A stretch of 64,000 bases of DNA, taken from positions 1,860,001 to 1,924,000 of the forward strand of contig CP115966.1 in assembly GCA_027941995.1 (NCBI GenBank). The letters run 5' to 3'. Position numbers and translations under genes: made by a program. Each line of letters begins with the position of its first letter. The stretch's first letter is position 1. The notes beneath the pieces are model-generated. The model searched no databases. It saw only the letters and a list, made by a program, of their open reading frames with translations, and was not told where the DNA came from. The stretch is from Erythrobacteraceae bacterium WH01K (GTDB taxonomy: Bacteria; Pseudomonadota; Alphaproteobacteria; Sphingomonadales; Sphingomonadaceae). This document shows, piece by piece, positions 18,122-30,422 of this stretch.

Positions 18122-19138
18122 TCACGCTGCGCGGCGATGACGGAACGGTTCGTAGAAACGCTCCAGCTCGCCGAGCACCTGGTCGGGATCGTCGATGAAG
18201 TTCACGTGATTACGGAACTCTGCCGAGCCGTGTATGCCTTTGGTATACCAACCGAGATGCTTGCGCGCGACCTTGGCCCCGACATCGCGGCCATAAAGGT
18301 CGAGCATCCTTTCGTAATGCTCGATCACGGTTTCGTACTGTTCGTCGAAATCGGGGCTCGCAAGCGTTTGCCCGGTCTTCCACCAATGCATGACCTGGCC
18401 CAGCAGCCACGGCTTGCCGTAGGCTCCCCGTCCGATCATCAGGCCATCCGCGCCCGATTGCTCCAGCGCGTTCGCAGCGTCGTCGACCGTGCAGATATCG
18501 CCGTTGACGATGACCGGGATCGAGACCGCCTCCTTTACCTTGCGGACGAAGGACCAGTCGGCGCTGCCCTTGTACATCTGGTTGCGGGTGCGGCCGTGGA
18601 CCGTGATCATCCGGACGCCCAGATCCTCCGCGATCTTTGCCAGTTCCGGCGCATTCAGGCTGGAATGGTCCCACCCCATACGCATCTTGACGGTGACCGG
18701 GACATCGACCGCCTTCACCGTCGCGTCCATCAATCTGGTCGCCAGCGGGACCTCCCGCATCAGGGCGCTGCCGGCCATGCCGTTCGTCACCTTGCGGACC
18801 GGGCAGCCGAAATTGATGTCGATGATGGCGGCGCCCTTGTCCTCGCTCAGCTTGGCAGCTTCCCCCATGCTTTCGGGATCGCAGCCGACCAGCTGCATGG
18901 AAATAGGGTCTTCGGTGACGTCCCACTCGGCCTTCTGGATGCTCTGGCGGGTTTCGCGGATAGCGGCCTGGCTCGCCATCATCTCGGTCACGTTGAGACC
19001 CGATCCGTAGCGGCGCACCAGCATGCGAAACGGCATGTCGGTGACCCCGGTCATCGGGGCAAGGACGACGGGCGTATCGATCGTCACCCCGCCCACCTGA
19101 ATGGGTTTGGGGGGATAGGGAGGTTGGGCAGGCGTCAT
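18122..19138 (-). CDS. dusB: tRNA-dihydrouridine synthase (DusB/NifR3)
   Basis: A 338-residue FMN enzyme that reduces uridine to dihydrouridine in tRNA. It has the family opening [11 protein letters not shown], the catalytic cysteine C112 in [11 protein letters not shown], the KMRMGW and HGRTR motifs, and the phosphate-binding [16 protein letters not shown]. In alphaproteobacteria this gene (old name nifR3) heads the ntrBC operon, exactly as here. The gene is the probable first member of the minus-strand unit that runs to hflX. Confidence 0.96.
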   Translation of the reverse strand: MTPAQPPYPPKPIQVGGVTIDTPVVLAPMTGVTDMPFRMLVRRYGSGLNVTEMMASQAAIRETRQSIQKAEWDVTEDPISMQLVGCDPESMGEAAKLSEDKGAAIIDINFGCPVRKVTNGMAGSALMREVPLATRLMDATVKAVDVPVTVKMRMGWDHSSLNAPELAKIAEDLGVRMITVHGRTRNQMYKGSADWSFVRKVKEAVSIPVIVNGDICTVDDAANALEQSGADGLMIGRGAYGKPWLLGQVMHWWKTGQTLASPDFDEQYETVIEHYERMLDLYGRDVGAKVARKHLGWYTKGIHGSAEFRNHVNFIDDPDQVLGELERFYEPFRHRRAA

Positions 19139-19222
19139 GGTGATAACAATGTTTGCCTAAATATTGGGCAAGCGCCTAGTGGATTGCAGTCCGAACCGCA
19201 AGCGCGTAGCGCCGCCTCGAAG
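19139..19222. promoter_or_regulatory. Divergent dusB/ispDF promoter region with inverted repeat
   Basis: This 84-base gap separates divergent dusB and ispDF, so it should contain the promoter of the ntr operon. An inverted repeat, TTGCC (19153-19157) and GGCAA (19167-19171), with an AT-rich spacer TAAATATTG, lies 15 bases upstream of the dusB start. It may be an operator or part of a -10 region; no regulator can be named. Confidence 0.4.
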
Positions 19223-20374
19223 ATGAGCGATCCATCCGCCCTCCCCCCGTTTTCGGTCGTCATTGTCGCAGCCGGCAAGGGCTCGCGGGCGGGCCAGCCC
19301 GTGCCGAAGCAATTTGCATCATGGCGGGGCAAGCCGGTGCTGCGACATTCGGTCGAACGGTTTCTCTCGGCCGGCGCCTCCCGCATCGTCATCGCTATCC
19401 CGGACGGCGGCGAGGATGTGGCGAGGCAGGCAGCTGGCGAAGACGAACGCCTGTCTTTCGTCATCGGCGCGGAAACCCGGCAGGGTTCGGTTGCCAATGC
19501 ACTGCACGCCTTGCACGGCAGGGACACACACTATGTGTTGATCCACGACGCCGCCCGGCCCATCGTGCCGCTCGCCGTCATGGAGCGGCTGCTTGAAGCG
19601 CTGACGGAACACACGGGCGCAATCCCCGTCCTGCCGGTCGTCGACAGCCTGGCAGTAGAGAAAGACGGCGTCATGGACGGCAGCGCCGACCGCGAGGTCT
19701 TGAAGCGCGTCCAGACACCCCAGGCCTTCCGCTACGAAGCGATCCTTGCAGCGCATGACGCATGGAGCGGCGCACCAATTGCGGGGGACGACGCGCAGGT
19801 CCTGCGTGCGAACGGAGGCAGTATTGCCCTCGTCCGGGGCAGCGAAGACCTGCGCAAGCTTACATTCTCGGAGGATTTCATGACAGCTTTACCGCCTGTG
19901 CGGATGGGCATGGGATACGATGTCCACCGCCTGGCCGATGGCGAGGAATTGTGGTTGTGCGGCATCCGGCTGGATCATCCCCGCGGCCTTGTGGGGCACA
20001 GCGATGCCGATGTCGGTTTGCATGCGATCACGGATGCGATTCTGGGCGCGGTGGCGATGGGCGATATCGGGCAACATTTCCCGCCCAGCGACGAAGAATG
20101 GGCCGGTGCGTCTTCCGACCAGTTCCTGGCCCATGCCGTGAAGCTTGCCGCAGAGGCGGGCTACACGGTTGGAAATATCGACCTGACACTGATCTGCGAA
20201 GAGCCGAAGATCGGTCCGCACCGCGATGCCATGCAGACGCGGATCGCCGAGATCATAGGCAGCGAAGCCTCCGCCATCAGCGTCAAGGCAACCACGACCG
20301 AGCGGCTGGGCTTTACGGGACGCGGCGAAGGTATTGCCGCCCAGGCCGTTGCGACAATGGTCCTGCAGGCGTAG
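19223..20374 (+). CDS. ispDF: Bifunctional 2-C-methyl-D-erythritol 4-phosphate cytidylyltransferase / MECDP synthase
   Basis: A 383-residue fusion of two enzymes of the non-mevalonate isoprenoid pathway. IspD occupies about 1-220: the nucleotide loop VIVAAGKGSRAG, VLIHDAARP, and QTPQAFRY. IspF occupies about 226-383: GYDVHRL, the metal site GHSDADVGLHAITDA, DIGQHFPP, and TTTERLGFTGRGEG. IspD makes CDP-methylerythritol and IspF cyclises its phosphorylated form; the intermediate kinase IspE is not in the window. The fusion is common in alphaproteobacteria. The ATG is chosen because it begins the IspD domain; a very long upstream extension is antisense to dusB and ntrB. Confidence 0.96.
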   Translation: MSDPSALPPFSVVIVAAGKGSRAGQPVPKQFASWRGKPVLRHSVERFLSAGASRIVIAIPDGGEDVARQAAGEDERLSFVIGAETRQGSVANALHALHGRDTHYVLIHDAARPIVPLAVMERLLEALTEHTGAIPVLPVVDSLAVEKDGVMDGSADREVLKRVQTPQAFRYEAILAAHDAWSGAPIAGDDAQVLRANGGSIALVRGSEDLRKLTFSEDFMTALPPVRMGMGYDVHRLADGEELWLCGIRLDHPRGLVGHSDADVGLHAITDAILGAVAMGDIGQHFPPSDEEWAGASSDQFLAHAVKLAAEAGYTVGNIDLTLICEEPKIGPHRDAMQTRIAEIIGSEASAISVKATTTERLGFTGRGEGIAAQAVATMVLQA

Positions 20375-20383
20375 GGGCGCCCC

Positions 20384-20884
20384 ATGTCCGAAATGCTACT
20401 GCCTGACGATATCGCGCAACTCGCGGCAAAGGTCGTTGAAGCCAATACCGCTTCCGGTCGCAAGGTCGTGCTCGCCGAAAGCTGTACCGGCGGCCTCGTC
20501 TCCGGCGCGCTAACCGAAATACCCGGTTCGTCATCCGTGCTCGACCGCGGATTCGTTACCTATTCCAACGAAGCGAAGATGGAGATGCTGGACGTACCCA
20601 GCGACATCATCGAAACCTTCGGTGCCGTGTCCATCGCGTGCGTCTGGGCCATGGCGCAGGGCGCGCTCAAGCATTCCGGCGCAGATATAGCCGTGGCCAT
20701 CAGCGGCGTCGCCGGCCCCGGCGGAGGCACCGCGACCAAGCCGGTCGGAACGGTCGTTTTCGCCCGCGCCATCCGGGATAGCGCGGACGAGCCGGAAGGC
20801 GAGCTCAAGCGGTTCGGCGATGTGGGACGCGCGGAAATCCGCCGTCAGGCGACGCTTTGCGCACTGGAATTGCTGCTACCGTAA
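20384..20884 (+). CDS. pncC: CinA C-terminal domain protein, nicotinamide-nucleotide amidase type
   Basis: A 166-residue stand-alone CinA C-terminal domain. The motif VLAESCTGGLVSGALTEIPG, the GAVS stretch and SGVAGPGGGT are characteristic of the family that deamidates nicotinamide mononucleotide for NAD recycling. The N-terminal molybdopterin-like domain of full CinA is absent, as in E. coli PncC. It follows ispDF after 9 bases and probably shares its transcript. Its last 40 bases overlap the end of the convergent COQ10-like gene. The symbol is by family; activity is inferred. Confidence 0.85.
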   Translation: MSEMLLPDDIAQLAAKVVEANTASGRKVVLAESCTGGLVSGALTEIPGSSSVLDRGFVTYSNEAKMEMLDVPSDIIETFGAVSIACVWAMAQGALKHSGADIAVAISGVAGPGGGTATKPVGTVVFARAIRDSADEPEGELKRFGDVGRAEIRRQATLCALELLLP

Positions 20885-21306
20885 AGCGCGTCCGCCCGCG
20901 TTTCGAATGCGGTCACCATCTTGCGGAAAGCCCGGTCGAAATACTGCCCTGCCATCGCTTCGAAGACGCGGTTCTTGAACGTGAAATCGACGCAGAAATG
21001 AATGCGGCAGCCCCCGCCCTCGCGCTCTTCGAATTGCCACGTATTGTCGAGATCGCGCAGGGGCCCATCGACGTAGTGGACTCTCAGATATTCCGGCCGT
21101 TTCTTCTCCACGCGTGACGTGAAGCTTTCGCGGATGGCCTTGAAGCCGACGACCATGTCGGCAATCATCTCTACCTCGCTGTCGGAACGAACCCGGGTCG
21201 CGACGACCCAAGGAAGGAATTCACGGTACCGGCCGACATCCGCCACCAGGTCGAACATCTGTTCGCGGCTGTAAGGCAGTTCGCGCGTTTCGCGGATTCC
21301 GGGCAT
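20845..21306 (-). CDS. COQ10/RatA-like START-domain protein
   Basis: A 153-residue protein of the polyketide-cyclase/START superfamily. The pattern TRELPYSREQMFDLVADVGRYREFLPWV at the N-terminus and FKNRVFEAMAGQYFDRAFRKMVTAFE at the C-terminus are those of the COQ10/RatA family. Mitochondrial COQ10 binds ubiquinone and helps its function; bacterial RatA of E. coli has been called a toxin that blocks 70S assembly, but the lipid-binding role seems more likely here. The start shares one base with the lipA stop, so it is coupled to lipA, the usual neighbour in alphaproteobacteria. Confidence 0.87.
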   Translation of the reverse strand: MPGIRETRELPYSREQMFDLVADVGRYREFLPWVVATRVRSDSEVEMIADMVVGFKAIRESFTSRVEKKRPEYLRVHYVDGPLRDLDNTWQFEEREGGGCRIHFCVDFTFKNRVFEAMAGQYFDRAFRKMVTAFETRADALYGSSNSSAQSVA

Positions 21307-22277
21307 CAGGCCCCCGCCCCCGACTTCGCCCCCGACCTCGCTCCCGCCTTCGCCAGCTTTGTCTCCCGCGCCGCCTTCATCTGGGCGAAGTCGTCACCCG
21401 CATGATAGCTGGACCGCGTCAGTGGCGAGGATGCGACCTGCAGGAACCCCTTTGCCCGCGCAATGGCGCCGAACGCATCGAACGCCTTCGGGGTCACGAA
21501 ATCTTCGACCTTGGCGTGTTTCGGCGTGGGCTGGAGGTACTGGCCCATCGTCATGAAATCGATGTCGGCGCTGCGCATGTCGTCCATCACCTGATGCACT
21601 TCGAGGCGTTGCTCGCCGAGACCAAGCATGATGCCGGATTTCGTGAAAATCATCGGGTCGTGCGCCTTCACCTCTTCCAGCAGACGGATGGAAGCATAAT
21701 AACGCGCCCCCGGCCTGATGGTCGGATACAGCCGTGGCACGGTTTCCAGATTGTGGTTGTAGACGTCGGGACCTGCCTCGCAGATCGCCTCGACCGCCGC
21801 GCGCATCTTGCCGCGAAAATCGGGTGTCAGGATCTCGATCGTCGTATCGGGCGTCTCGCGTCGCAGCGCCTTGATGACCTTCACGAACTGGTCCGCGCCG
21901 CCATCGGGCAGATCATCGCGATCCACGCTCGTAATCACGATATGCTCCAGCCCCATCTTGCCCGCCGCAACGGCGACATTCTCGGGCTCCATCTTGTCGA
22001 CGATGCGCGGCATACCGGTCTTCACGTTGCAGAAGGCACAGGCACGGGTGCACACATCGCCGAGGATCATCACGGTCGCGTGTTTCTTCTCCCAGCACTC
22101 CCCGATATTCGGGCAGGCGGCTTCTTCGCAGACCGTATTGAGGCCGAGATCGCGCATCAGGGTGCGCGTTTCGTGATACCCCTTGCTGACAGGCGCCTTC
22201 ACCCGGATCCAGTCCGGCTTGCGCTGGCGTGCGGGGCGGTCGCTGTCGGGCTTGGGGGTGCCGGAAAGATCGTTCAT
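21306..22277 (-). CDS. lipA: Lipoyl synthase
   Basis: A 323-residue radical-SAM enzyme that inserts two sulfurs into octanoyl groups to make lipoate, needed by the pyruvate dehydrogenase encoded at 35-38 kb. Both cluster motifs are intact: C50, C55 and C61 (auxiliary cluster) and C76, C80, C83 ([11 protein letters not shown] cluster). The C-terminal RSSYHAGD is family-specific. I start at the ATG giving MNDLSG; 25 more in-frame codons upstream would overlap the divergent carbonic anhydrase region. The C-terminal tail is Ala/Gly/Ser/Lys-rich. Confidence 0.97.
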   Translation of the reverse strand: MNDLSGTPKPDSDRPARQRKPDWIRVKAPVSKGYHETRTLMRDLGLNTVCEEAACPNIGECWEKKHATVMILGDVCTRACAFCNVKTGMPRIVDKMEPENVAVAAGKMGLEHIVITSVDRDDLPDGGADQFVKVIKALRRETPDTTIEILTPDFRGKMRAAVEAICEAGPDVYNHNLETVPRLYPTIRPGARYYASIRLLEEVKAHDPMIFTKSGIMLGLGEQRLEVHQVMDDMRSADIDFMTMGQYLQPTPKHAKVEDFVTPKAFDAFGAIARAKGFLQVASSPLTRSSYHAGDDFAQMKAARETKLAKAGARSGAKSGAGA

Positions 22278-22323
22278 GCCCGCCCATCTAGGCGTCCCGC
22301 TTGCCAGTGACAATGGCGGCGGT

Positions 22324-22989
22324 ATGAAGCGTGGCATGACCAAGGAAACCACGCCGCCGCTCGACTCGCTGATCTCCGGCTACCGCAATTTCCGCGAGAC
22401 TGGCTGGGAACCCCATCGCAAGCGCTGGGCGCAGCTCCGCGAAGGACAATCGCCGGAAGTCATGGTCATCGCCTGCAGCGACAGCCGGGTCGATCCCGCG
22501 CAGATCTTCGATGTCGATCCGGGCCAGATTTTCGTCGTCCGCAACGTGGCGGCGCTGGTCCCTCCTTACGAAACCACGCCCGGACAGCACGGCGTGTCGG
22601 CCGCGCTGGAATTCGCGGTCCAGGTCCTGAAGGTGAAGGAAGTCGTCGTGATGGGCCACGGGATGTGCGGCGGCTGCGAAGCGGCCCTGACGAAGTCCAT
22701 GGCCGATGCACGCCCGGGCGAAGGCGGTTTCGTCGCCCAGTGGATCTCCATGCTCGACGAAGCGGTGGAAAAGGTCTCCGGTGAATTCGGCTCCGAAGGC
22801 CGCGATGCCCTGCGCGCGATGGAGCACGAGGCGGTTCGCGTCAGCTTGCAGAACCTGCGCACCTTCCCTTGCGTGCAGGAAAAGGAAAGCGCCGGCACGC
22901 TAAAGCTGCGCGGTGCCTATTTTGCCATCTCGCATGGCGTTCTGAACCTGCTGGACGAAGATAGCGGAAAGTTCGCCCCCGTTACCTAG
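22324..22989 (+). CDS. Beta-class carbonic anhydrase
   Basis: A 221-residue enzyme interconverting CO2 and bicarbonate. Zinc ligands are visible: C51 in CSDSR (with D53 and R55), and H112 and C115 in GHGMCGGC. The start is uncertain: ATG at 22324 gives MKRGMTKE, and ATG at 22336 gives MTKETTPP; no strong ribosome site decides it. The gene diverges from lipA with only 46 bases between their starts. No sulfate or transporter domain is attached. Confidence 0.93.
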   Translation: MKRGMTKETTPPLDSLISGYRNFRETGWEPHRKRWAQLREGQSPEVMVIACSDSRVDPAQIFDVDPGQIFVVRNVAALVPPYETTPGQHGVSAALEFAVQVLKVKEVVVMGHGMCGGCEAALTKSMADARPGEGGFVAQWISMLDEAVEKVSGEFGSEGRDALRAMEHEAVRVSLQNLRTFPCVQEKESAGTLKLRGAYFAISHGVLNLLDEDSGKFAPVT

Positions 22990-23032
22990 GGCGCGCTTGT
23001 AACCGCATCGCGCCAGTGCCAAGGCCGTATCC

Positions 23033-23782
23033 ATGTCTGAAATGGATGCAAAGAACATCGCCCTCCTGATCGATGCCGATAACGTCAATCCGCGTGGCAT
23101 CGACAGTGTTTTGACCGTCCTGGCGGAGCTGGGGCAGGTCAATATCCGGCGCGCCTATGGCAACTGGGCCAAGGACGCGCTGAAAAAATGGGGCGACATC
23201 ACCAACCGGTACGGCATCCGTCCGCACCAGCAGTTCGACCTGACGCGCGGGAAGAACGCCACCGACATGGCCATGAGTATCGACGCGGTCGATCTGCTCT
23301 ACCAGGGCAAGGTCGACGGGTTCGGCATCATGAGCAGCGACAGCGATTTCACCCCCCTCGTCACCCGGTTGAGGCAGGATGGTTTACCCGTTTACTGTTT
23401 CGGTGACGGAAAGACCCCGATGGCGCTGAAAACCGCCTGCACCCGTTTCATCGACGTCGACAAGCTGATGCGCGGCGACCGCCCGGAACGCAGCCAGTCC
23501 GCAGGCCGGAAGAAGGGTGACACTCCGCCCGAGCCGCAAATCGCAGACAACGCCGTCGAGGAAGAGCTGATCGACCTGCTGGGCGAAGCTTGGAAAGCGT
23601 CGAACCGCGATGACGACGGATACGCCCGCTTGCAGGAAGTCGGCCAGATCGCGGGCAACCGTTCCAGTTTCGACGTGCGCAATTACGGGTTCAAGCAATT
23701 GTCCGAGATGTTCCGCTCGCTCGACCGTTTCGACATCAAGCGCGGGTCCAACGGCCAGCTTTACGTACGCCGCCTTCGCTGA
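23033..23782 (+). CDS. NYN-domain (PIN-like) protein with C-terminal OST-HTH/LOTUS domain
   Basis: A 249-residue protein. Residues about 8-145 form a NYN/LabA-type PIN-like nuclease domain with the acidic cluster D14, D16 (LIDADN), D78 (ATDMAMSID) and D103, D105 (SSDSDF). A basic, proline-rich linker (about 150-170) leads to a C-terminal winged-helix LOTUS/OST-HTH domain (ELIDLLGEAWKASNRDDDGYARLQEVG, YGFKQLSEMF). This combination suggests an RNA-binding ribonuclease. The true substrate is unknown. It follows the carbonic anhydrase by 43 bases and is ended by a strong terminator. Confidence 0.85.
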   Translation: MSEMDAKNIALLIDADNVNPRGIDSVLTVLAELGQVNIRRAYGNWAKDALKKWGDITNRYGIRPHQQFDLTRGKNATDMAMSIDAVDLLYQGKVDGFGIMSSDSDFTPLVTRLRQDGLPVYCFGDGKTPMALKTACTRFIDVDKLMRGDRPERSQSAGRKKGDTPPEPQIADNAVEEELIDLLGEAWKASNRDDDGYARLQEVGQIAGNRSSFDVRNYGFKQLSEMFRSLDRFDIKRGSNGQLYVRRLR

Positions 23783-23804
23783 GCGGAGTTCGACTGGACA
23801 AAGA

Positions 23805-23843
23805 AAAACGGCGCGGATCTCTCGATCCGCGCCGTTTTCTTTT
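23805..23843. terminator. Strong bidirectional rho-independent terminator
   Basis: A perfect 15-bp stem: left arm 23805-23819, loop TCTC at 23820-23823, right arm 23824-23838. The arms end in AAAA/TTTT. A T-rich tract follows on the plus strand (TTTTCTTTTT) and on the minus strand (TTTTTCTTT), so it can end both the NYN gene and the convergent TPR gene. Confidence 0.93.
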
Positions 23844-23857
23844 TCAGGTCAATCCTG

Positions 23858-25183
23858 TCAGTTGGACGGCTGCTCTGCCGTCGTTGCCGGAGCCGCGGCC
23901 ATGTCGCGCCCGGCATAGGCGTTCCACAGACGGGCGATGGCGCGGCGAGCACCCTCGACCTGCGCGAAGGTCGCACGGGCTTCCTCCGTCTTGCCCTGAT
24001 CGAGCTGGGCGATGCCCAGACGGGTCAGCACGCGGGGGGTGTCCACGCCCGGCTTGTCGAGAGCCATGGTGTAGAATTCCTCGGCCTCGGCCGCACGGTC
24101 GTAGTTCAGATATGCGTCACCCGTCGCCATCAGCAGCGCGCTGTCAGCACCGGCCTTGCGTGCGTCTGCTGCAAGCTTGGGCAGTTCGGCCCTGTCGGCG
24201 TCCACCCGGCCACGCGCGTTGTTGCGTACTTCGACGACGTAAGGATTGCTTTCCGACAGGTTTCCATCGGCCAGACCTTCCGCGATCACGGCATCGACTT
24301 CACCCGGCAGGCGGCGCGCATCGGCGGCATCCACATAGTCGAGGTAATCGCGCTCGCTACGCAGGACGTTTGCACGGCGTGCCAGGCGAAGAAGGTCGAG
24401 CGTCTGCTGCGAATCGTACTGCAGCATGTTGCGCTGGATCGCGATCGCATCGCCCCATGCGCTTTCCGAGGGGAACTGGTCGACATAGAGGAGGCTGTAC
24501 TGCACCGCTTCCTCTGCATTGTTGGCTTCGTAAGCAGCCGACAGGCCGCGCTTGATCCACGCTTCGTCCACCGGCTGTCCGGCGGCAACAAGGTCGTTGA
24601 TCGTGCCGCGCAGATAGGTCAGCCCGTCCTGCGTGCGCCCTTCGTTGAGATAGGTCTCGGCAATCAGGCCGGTCAGTTCGAGCTCGCTGGCGCCTGCTTC
24701 CACTGCACGCTCGAGATAGGTGCGAGCGGTCGCATAGTCCTGCGCATTGTAGGACAGCTGACCTGCCAGGGTGTTGAACTTTGCGACATTCTCGGCACTG
24801 GTCTTGCCGCTGCCGAGCATCTGCTTGACGCCTTCGAGCTGAAGGTTGGTATCTTCCGTCAGTCGCCCGACATTGTAGTAGAGACCGCCGGTAGCATACT
24901 TGTCGTCGGGCGTTTCCGATGCGGCAAGGACGCCGGGCAGCGCAGCCTTCGCCGCGTTGAGGTCCGGCGTCTCCGCCTTCAGCATCTCGTCGACCGGCTG
25001 ATAGGCAGCGACGAAGCCCTTCGAATATTGCGGCTTCTCGGCCTTTTTCTGGGCATGGGCCGGTGCTTCGAGAGCGGTCACGCCAAGGGCGGTTCCGCCC
25101 ATCAATACGACGGCGAGAGCGGCGCTGGCACCGAAACGGCCGGTGCTGCGACGACGTGCAAAGGGGGATGCGAACATTCTCAT
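23858..25183 (-). CDS. Exported TPR-repeat protein
   Basis: A 441-residue protein with an N-terminal basic region and hydrophobic segment (AALAVVLMGGTALGVTALEAPAHAQ), a likely signal peptide cleaved after AHA. The remainder is alpha-helical, with several TPR-like units (LAGQLSYNAQDYATARTYLERAVEAG, IAETYLNEGRTQDGLTYLRGTI, ATGDAYLNYDRAAEAEEFYTMAL, RLGIAQLDQGKTEEARATF). The ORF opens 17 codons earlier, but GGGAG just before the ATG at 25183 favours this start; a second ATG at 25177 is also possible. Function is unknown; periplasmic scaffolding is likely. It diverges from gyrA. Confidence 0.8.
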   Translation of the reverse strand: MRMFASPFARRRSTGRFGASAALAVVLMGGTALGVTALEAPAHAQKKAEKPQYSKGFVAAYQPVDEMLKAETPDLNAAKAALPGVLAASETPDDKYATGGLYYNVGRLTEDTNLQLEGVKQMLGSGKTSAENVAKFNTLAGQLSYNAQDYATARTYLERAVEAGASELELTGLIAETYLNEGRTQDGLTYLRGTINDLVAAGQPVDEAWIKRGLSAAYEANNAEEAVQYSLLYVDQFPSESAWGDAIAIQRNMLQYDSQQTLDLLRLARRANVLRSERDYLDYVDAADARRLPGEVDAVIAEGLADGNLSESNPYVVEVRNNARGRVDADRAELPKLAADARKAGADSALLMATGDAYLNYDRAAEAEEFYTMALDKPGVDTPRVLTRLGIAQLDQGKTEEARATFAQVEGARRAIARLWNAYAGRDMAAAPATTAEQPSN

Positions 25184-25483
25184 TTTCTCCCAAGAAATTC
25201 GGTAATCTGTTTGAGGCCCGCGCGGGCTGCACATGTTTTAACGCTCGTGCAAGCCGGTGGTGCCGATTTGATTGCCAAAGCGTAGGATACGGGCGCTGAA
25301 TGGGGATTGAATGATGCGACGCACCATTCTGCGCCATTCGGCCCTGATATGTGGAAAACGCGGCCCGTGGACCCTATCTGGGGGGCCTGAAGCTTCCTCC
25401 GCGGGGCGATCTCCCCTAAACTCATTCCCATTGCCGAAACCGGCCCTGTTCCGGTTTCCACCGCCATGTAGCGAGACCAAGCC
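25184..25483. promoter_or_regulatory. Divergent TPR/gyrA intergenic region with leader hairpin
   Basis: These 300 bases hold both promoters. Two structures stand out: a perfect palindrome GCCCGCGCGGGC at 25216-25227, about 30 bases upstream of the TPR gene, and a perfect 8-bp stem in the gyrA leader, GAAACCGG (25436-25443) with CCGGTTTC (25451-25458) around a seven-base loop, ending 25 bases before the gyrA start codon. No clear promoter could be assigned. Confidence 0.5.
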
Positions 25484-28276
<2,793 letters not shown>

Positions 28277-28311
28277 CCGACAGGAGCATCACCGGCCGGC
28301 TTTGGTCCGGA

Positions 28312-28974
28312 TCAGGCGGAGCCGCGCGCCCGCATGGTCTGGACCACGCCCGTCGCAATCAGGAACTGGCCGGCGAAATATGTTGGCCAGATCAGCAGGT
28401 CGCCGATCTCCTCCCACCCGAGCGGTCCCATTCGGGCGAAGATCAGCAGGTCGGAAATCACGAAGAGGACCGCGCCCAGACCGACGCGGTAGCGGGGAAA
28501 CGCACTCCACCAAGCGGCCGCAGCCATGCCGCCCAACGCCAGCCCGTAAAGCGTGACCGCCCAATCCAGCGTCAGGAAATAGGACACTCCAGGGGTCAGC
28601 AGCAGCAAGGCGGCGCCTGCCGTCCTCTGGCTGTTGGAAAGGGCCGGGCGACGGTGCCGAAGGTATAATGCGATCGCAGTGACATGGGCGGCGAAGAATG
28701 CTGCCCCTCCGGCGCGAAAGTCCAGTTCGATGGCCATGTCGCCAAGGGCCGAAAGCGCCATGACCGTGCCGATCAGCAGACCGTCCGTTCCGCTTAGCCG
28801 TCGCCAGCAATAAACTGCGAGAGCAGCCGCCCCCACCCCCTTCAGCAAGATCAGGTATAGCCCGCCGATTTCATTGTCCGACAGGAAATACCAGGCGACC
28901 GCACCGGTCAGGGCGACCAGCAACCAGGGTCGTTGATGGGCAAGTGTGCGGGTGGATACAGGTAGTCGGGCCAT
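28312..28974 (-). CDS. YhhN/TMEM86 family membrane protein (lysoplasmalogenase-like)
   Basis: A 220-residue integral membrane protein with about eight hydrophobic segments. Conserved features of the family are seen in [26 protein letters not shown] and [14 protein letters not shown]. Mammalian and some bacterial members hydrolyse the vinyl-ether bond of lysoplasmalogens; activity in this organism is not shown. The ATG giving MARLPVST is chosen, since 22 further in-frame codons upstream run into the trmFO promoter region. It converges on gyrA with 35 bases between stops. Confidence 0.82.
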   Translation of the reverse strand: MARLPVSTRTLAHQRPWLLVALTGAVAWYFLSDNEIGGLYLILLKGVGAAALAVYCWRRLSGTDGLLIGTVMALSALGDMAIELDFRAGGAAFFAAHVTAIALYLRHRRPALSNSQRTAGAALLLLTPGVSYFLTLDWAVTLYGLALGGMAAAAWWSAFPRYRVGLGAVLFVISDLLIFARMGPLGWEEIGDLLIWPTYFAGQFLIATGVVQTMRARGSA

Positions 28975-29048
28975 CGGGACAACCGCTAGGGCTTGCAGGG
29001 CATGCGGGGCAAGACCTAGATGCGGCCCGCGTAAGGACACGAGCTATC

Positions 29049-30416
29049 ATGACACACGATATCCATATCATCGGCGGCGGACTCGCCGGCAGCGAAGCGG
29101 CATGGCAACTTGCCCGGCGAGGCTTCAAGGTTCGCCTGTCGGAAATGCGCGGCAGCGGCGACACGACCGATGCGCACCAGACCGACGGCCTGGCGGAACT
29201 TGTCTGTTCGAATTCCTTCCGGTCCGACGATGACGAGAAAAATGCCGTGGGGCTGCTGCATCACGAAATGCGGCAGCTAGATTCGCTCGTCATGCGGGCC
29301 GGCGAGAAGGCCAGGGTTCCCGCAGGTTCTGCCATGGCGGTGGACCGCGATGTCTTTTCCGAAGAGGTCGAACGCACCCTGTCGGCGCATCCCGACATTA
29401 CCGTTGTGCGCGAGCGGATCGATACTCTTCCGGCAGATGAACCGGTCATCGTGGCCACCGGTCCCCTGACTGCGGCTTCTCTTGCTCAGAGCATCGTGCG
29501 CGCCACGGGGGAAGAACGCCTCGCCTTCTTCGATGCCATTGCGCCGATCGTCCACCGCGACAGCATCGACATGGACATCTGCTGGATCCAGTCGCGCTGG
29601 AACAAGCGCAACGAAGCCTCGAACGTAGAGGGAGATTACATCAACTGCCCCATGACGAAGGACGAGTATCTCGCCTTCCATCAGGGCCTGATCGATGGCG
29701 ATAAGACCGAGTTCAAGGAATGGGAGGAGAACACCCCCTATTTCGATGGCTGCATGCCAATCGAAGTCATGGCCTCACGCGGTGTCGACACGCTGCGCTA
29801 CGGACCGATGAAGCCCGTCGGCCTCGACAATCCGCGCGATGTCACTCCCGAATTTCCGCAGGGCCGCTGGCCCTATGCGGTGGTGCAACTGCGGCAGGAC
29901 AACAAGCTGGGCACGCTTTGGAACATGGTCGGCTTCCAGACGAAGCTGAAATACGGCGCGCAGGTCGAACTCTTCCGCACGATCCCGGGGCTACAGAACG
30001 CCGAATTCGCGCGGTTGGGCGGATTGCACCGCAACACCTTCCTGAATTCTCCCCTAGTGCTGGACCGCCAGTTGCGCCTGAAGGGCATGAAGAACGTCCG
30101 TTTTGCGGGGCAGATTACAGGCTGCGAGGGCTATGTCGAAAGCAGTGCAGTGGGCCTCGTGGCCGGAATGATGGCCGCCGCCGAACTGGCCGGGGATACA
30201 TGGGTCGAACCGCCCCGCACCTCTGCCCTGGGCGCGCTCCTGTCGCACATAACCGGGGATGCCGAAGCGGATACGTATCAGCCGATGAACGTCAATTTCG
30301 GCCTCTTCCCGCTGCTGCACGACGTAAAGAAGAAGCAGCGCAAGGAGGCCTATACCACCCGCGCCAAGGCCGACATGCGGGACTGGATAGCGCAGCTCGA
30401 CACCGTGCCCGCATAA
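29049..30416 (+). CDS. trmFO: Folate/FAD-dependent tRNA(uracil-54) methyltransferase
   Basis: A 455-residue flavoprotein that makes ribothymidine at position 54 of tRNA using methylenetetrahydrofolate. The FAD loop GGGLAG is at residues 9-14, followed by the family motifs [33 protein letters not shown] and [13 protein letters not shown]. The start ATG has AAGGA about 10 bases upstream and gives the normal N-terminus; 35 extra in-frame codons upstream are not needed. It converges on an EF-hand gene, and a terminator overlaps that gene's end. Confidence 0.96.
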   Translation: MTHDIHIIGGGLAGSEAAWQLARRGFKVRLSEMRGSGDTTDAHQTDGLAELVCSNSFRSDDDEKNAVGLLHHEMRQLDSLVMRAGEKARVPAGSAMAVDRDVFSEEVERTLSAHPDITVVRERIDTLPADEPVIVATGPLTAASLAQSIVRATGEERLAFFDAIAPIVHRDSIDMDICWIQSRWNKRNEASNVEGDYINCPMTKDEYLAFHQGLIDGDKTEFKEWEENTPYFDGCMPIEVMASRGVDTLRYGPMKPVGLDNPRDVTPEFPQGRWPYAVVQLRQDNKLGTLWNMVGFQTKLKYGAQVELFRTIPGLQNAEFARLGGLHRNTFLNSPLVLDRQLRLKGMKNVRFAGQITGCEGYVESSAVGLVAGMMAAAELAGDTWVEPPRTSALGALLSHITGDAEADTYQPMNVNFGLFPLLHDVKKKQRKEAYTTRAKADMRDWIAQLDTVPA

Positions 30417-30422
30417 ACGGAT

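Noticed and set aside
17336-19222. Long upstream extension of ispDF (frame open for more than 620 codons)
   Set aside because: It runs antisense to dusB and ntrB and gives no domain; the IspD domain begins cleanly at the ATG at 19223.
20845-21306. RatA toxin of a toxin-antitoxin pair
   Set aside because: The partner next to it is lipA, not an antitoxin; the COQ10-like lipid-binding role fits better.
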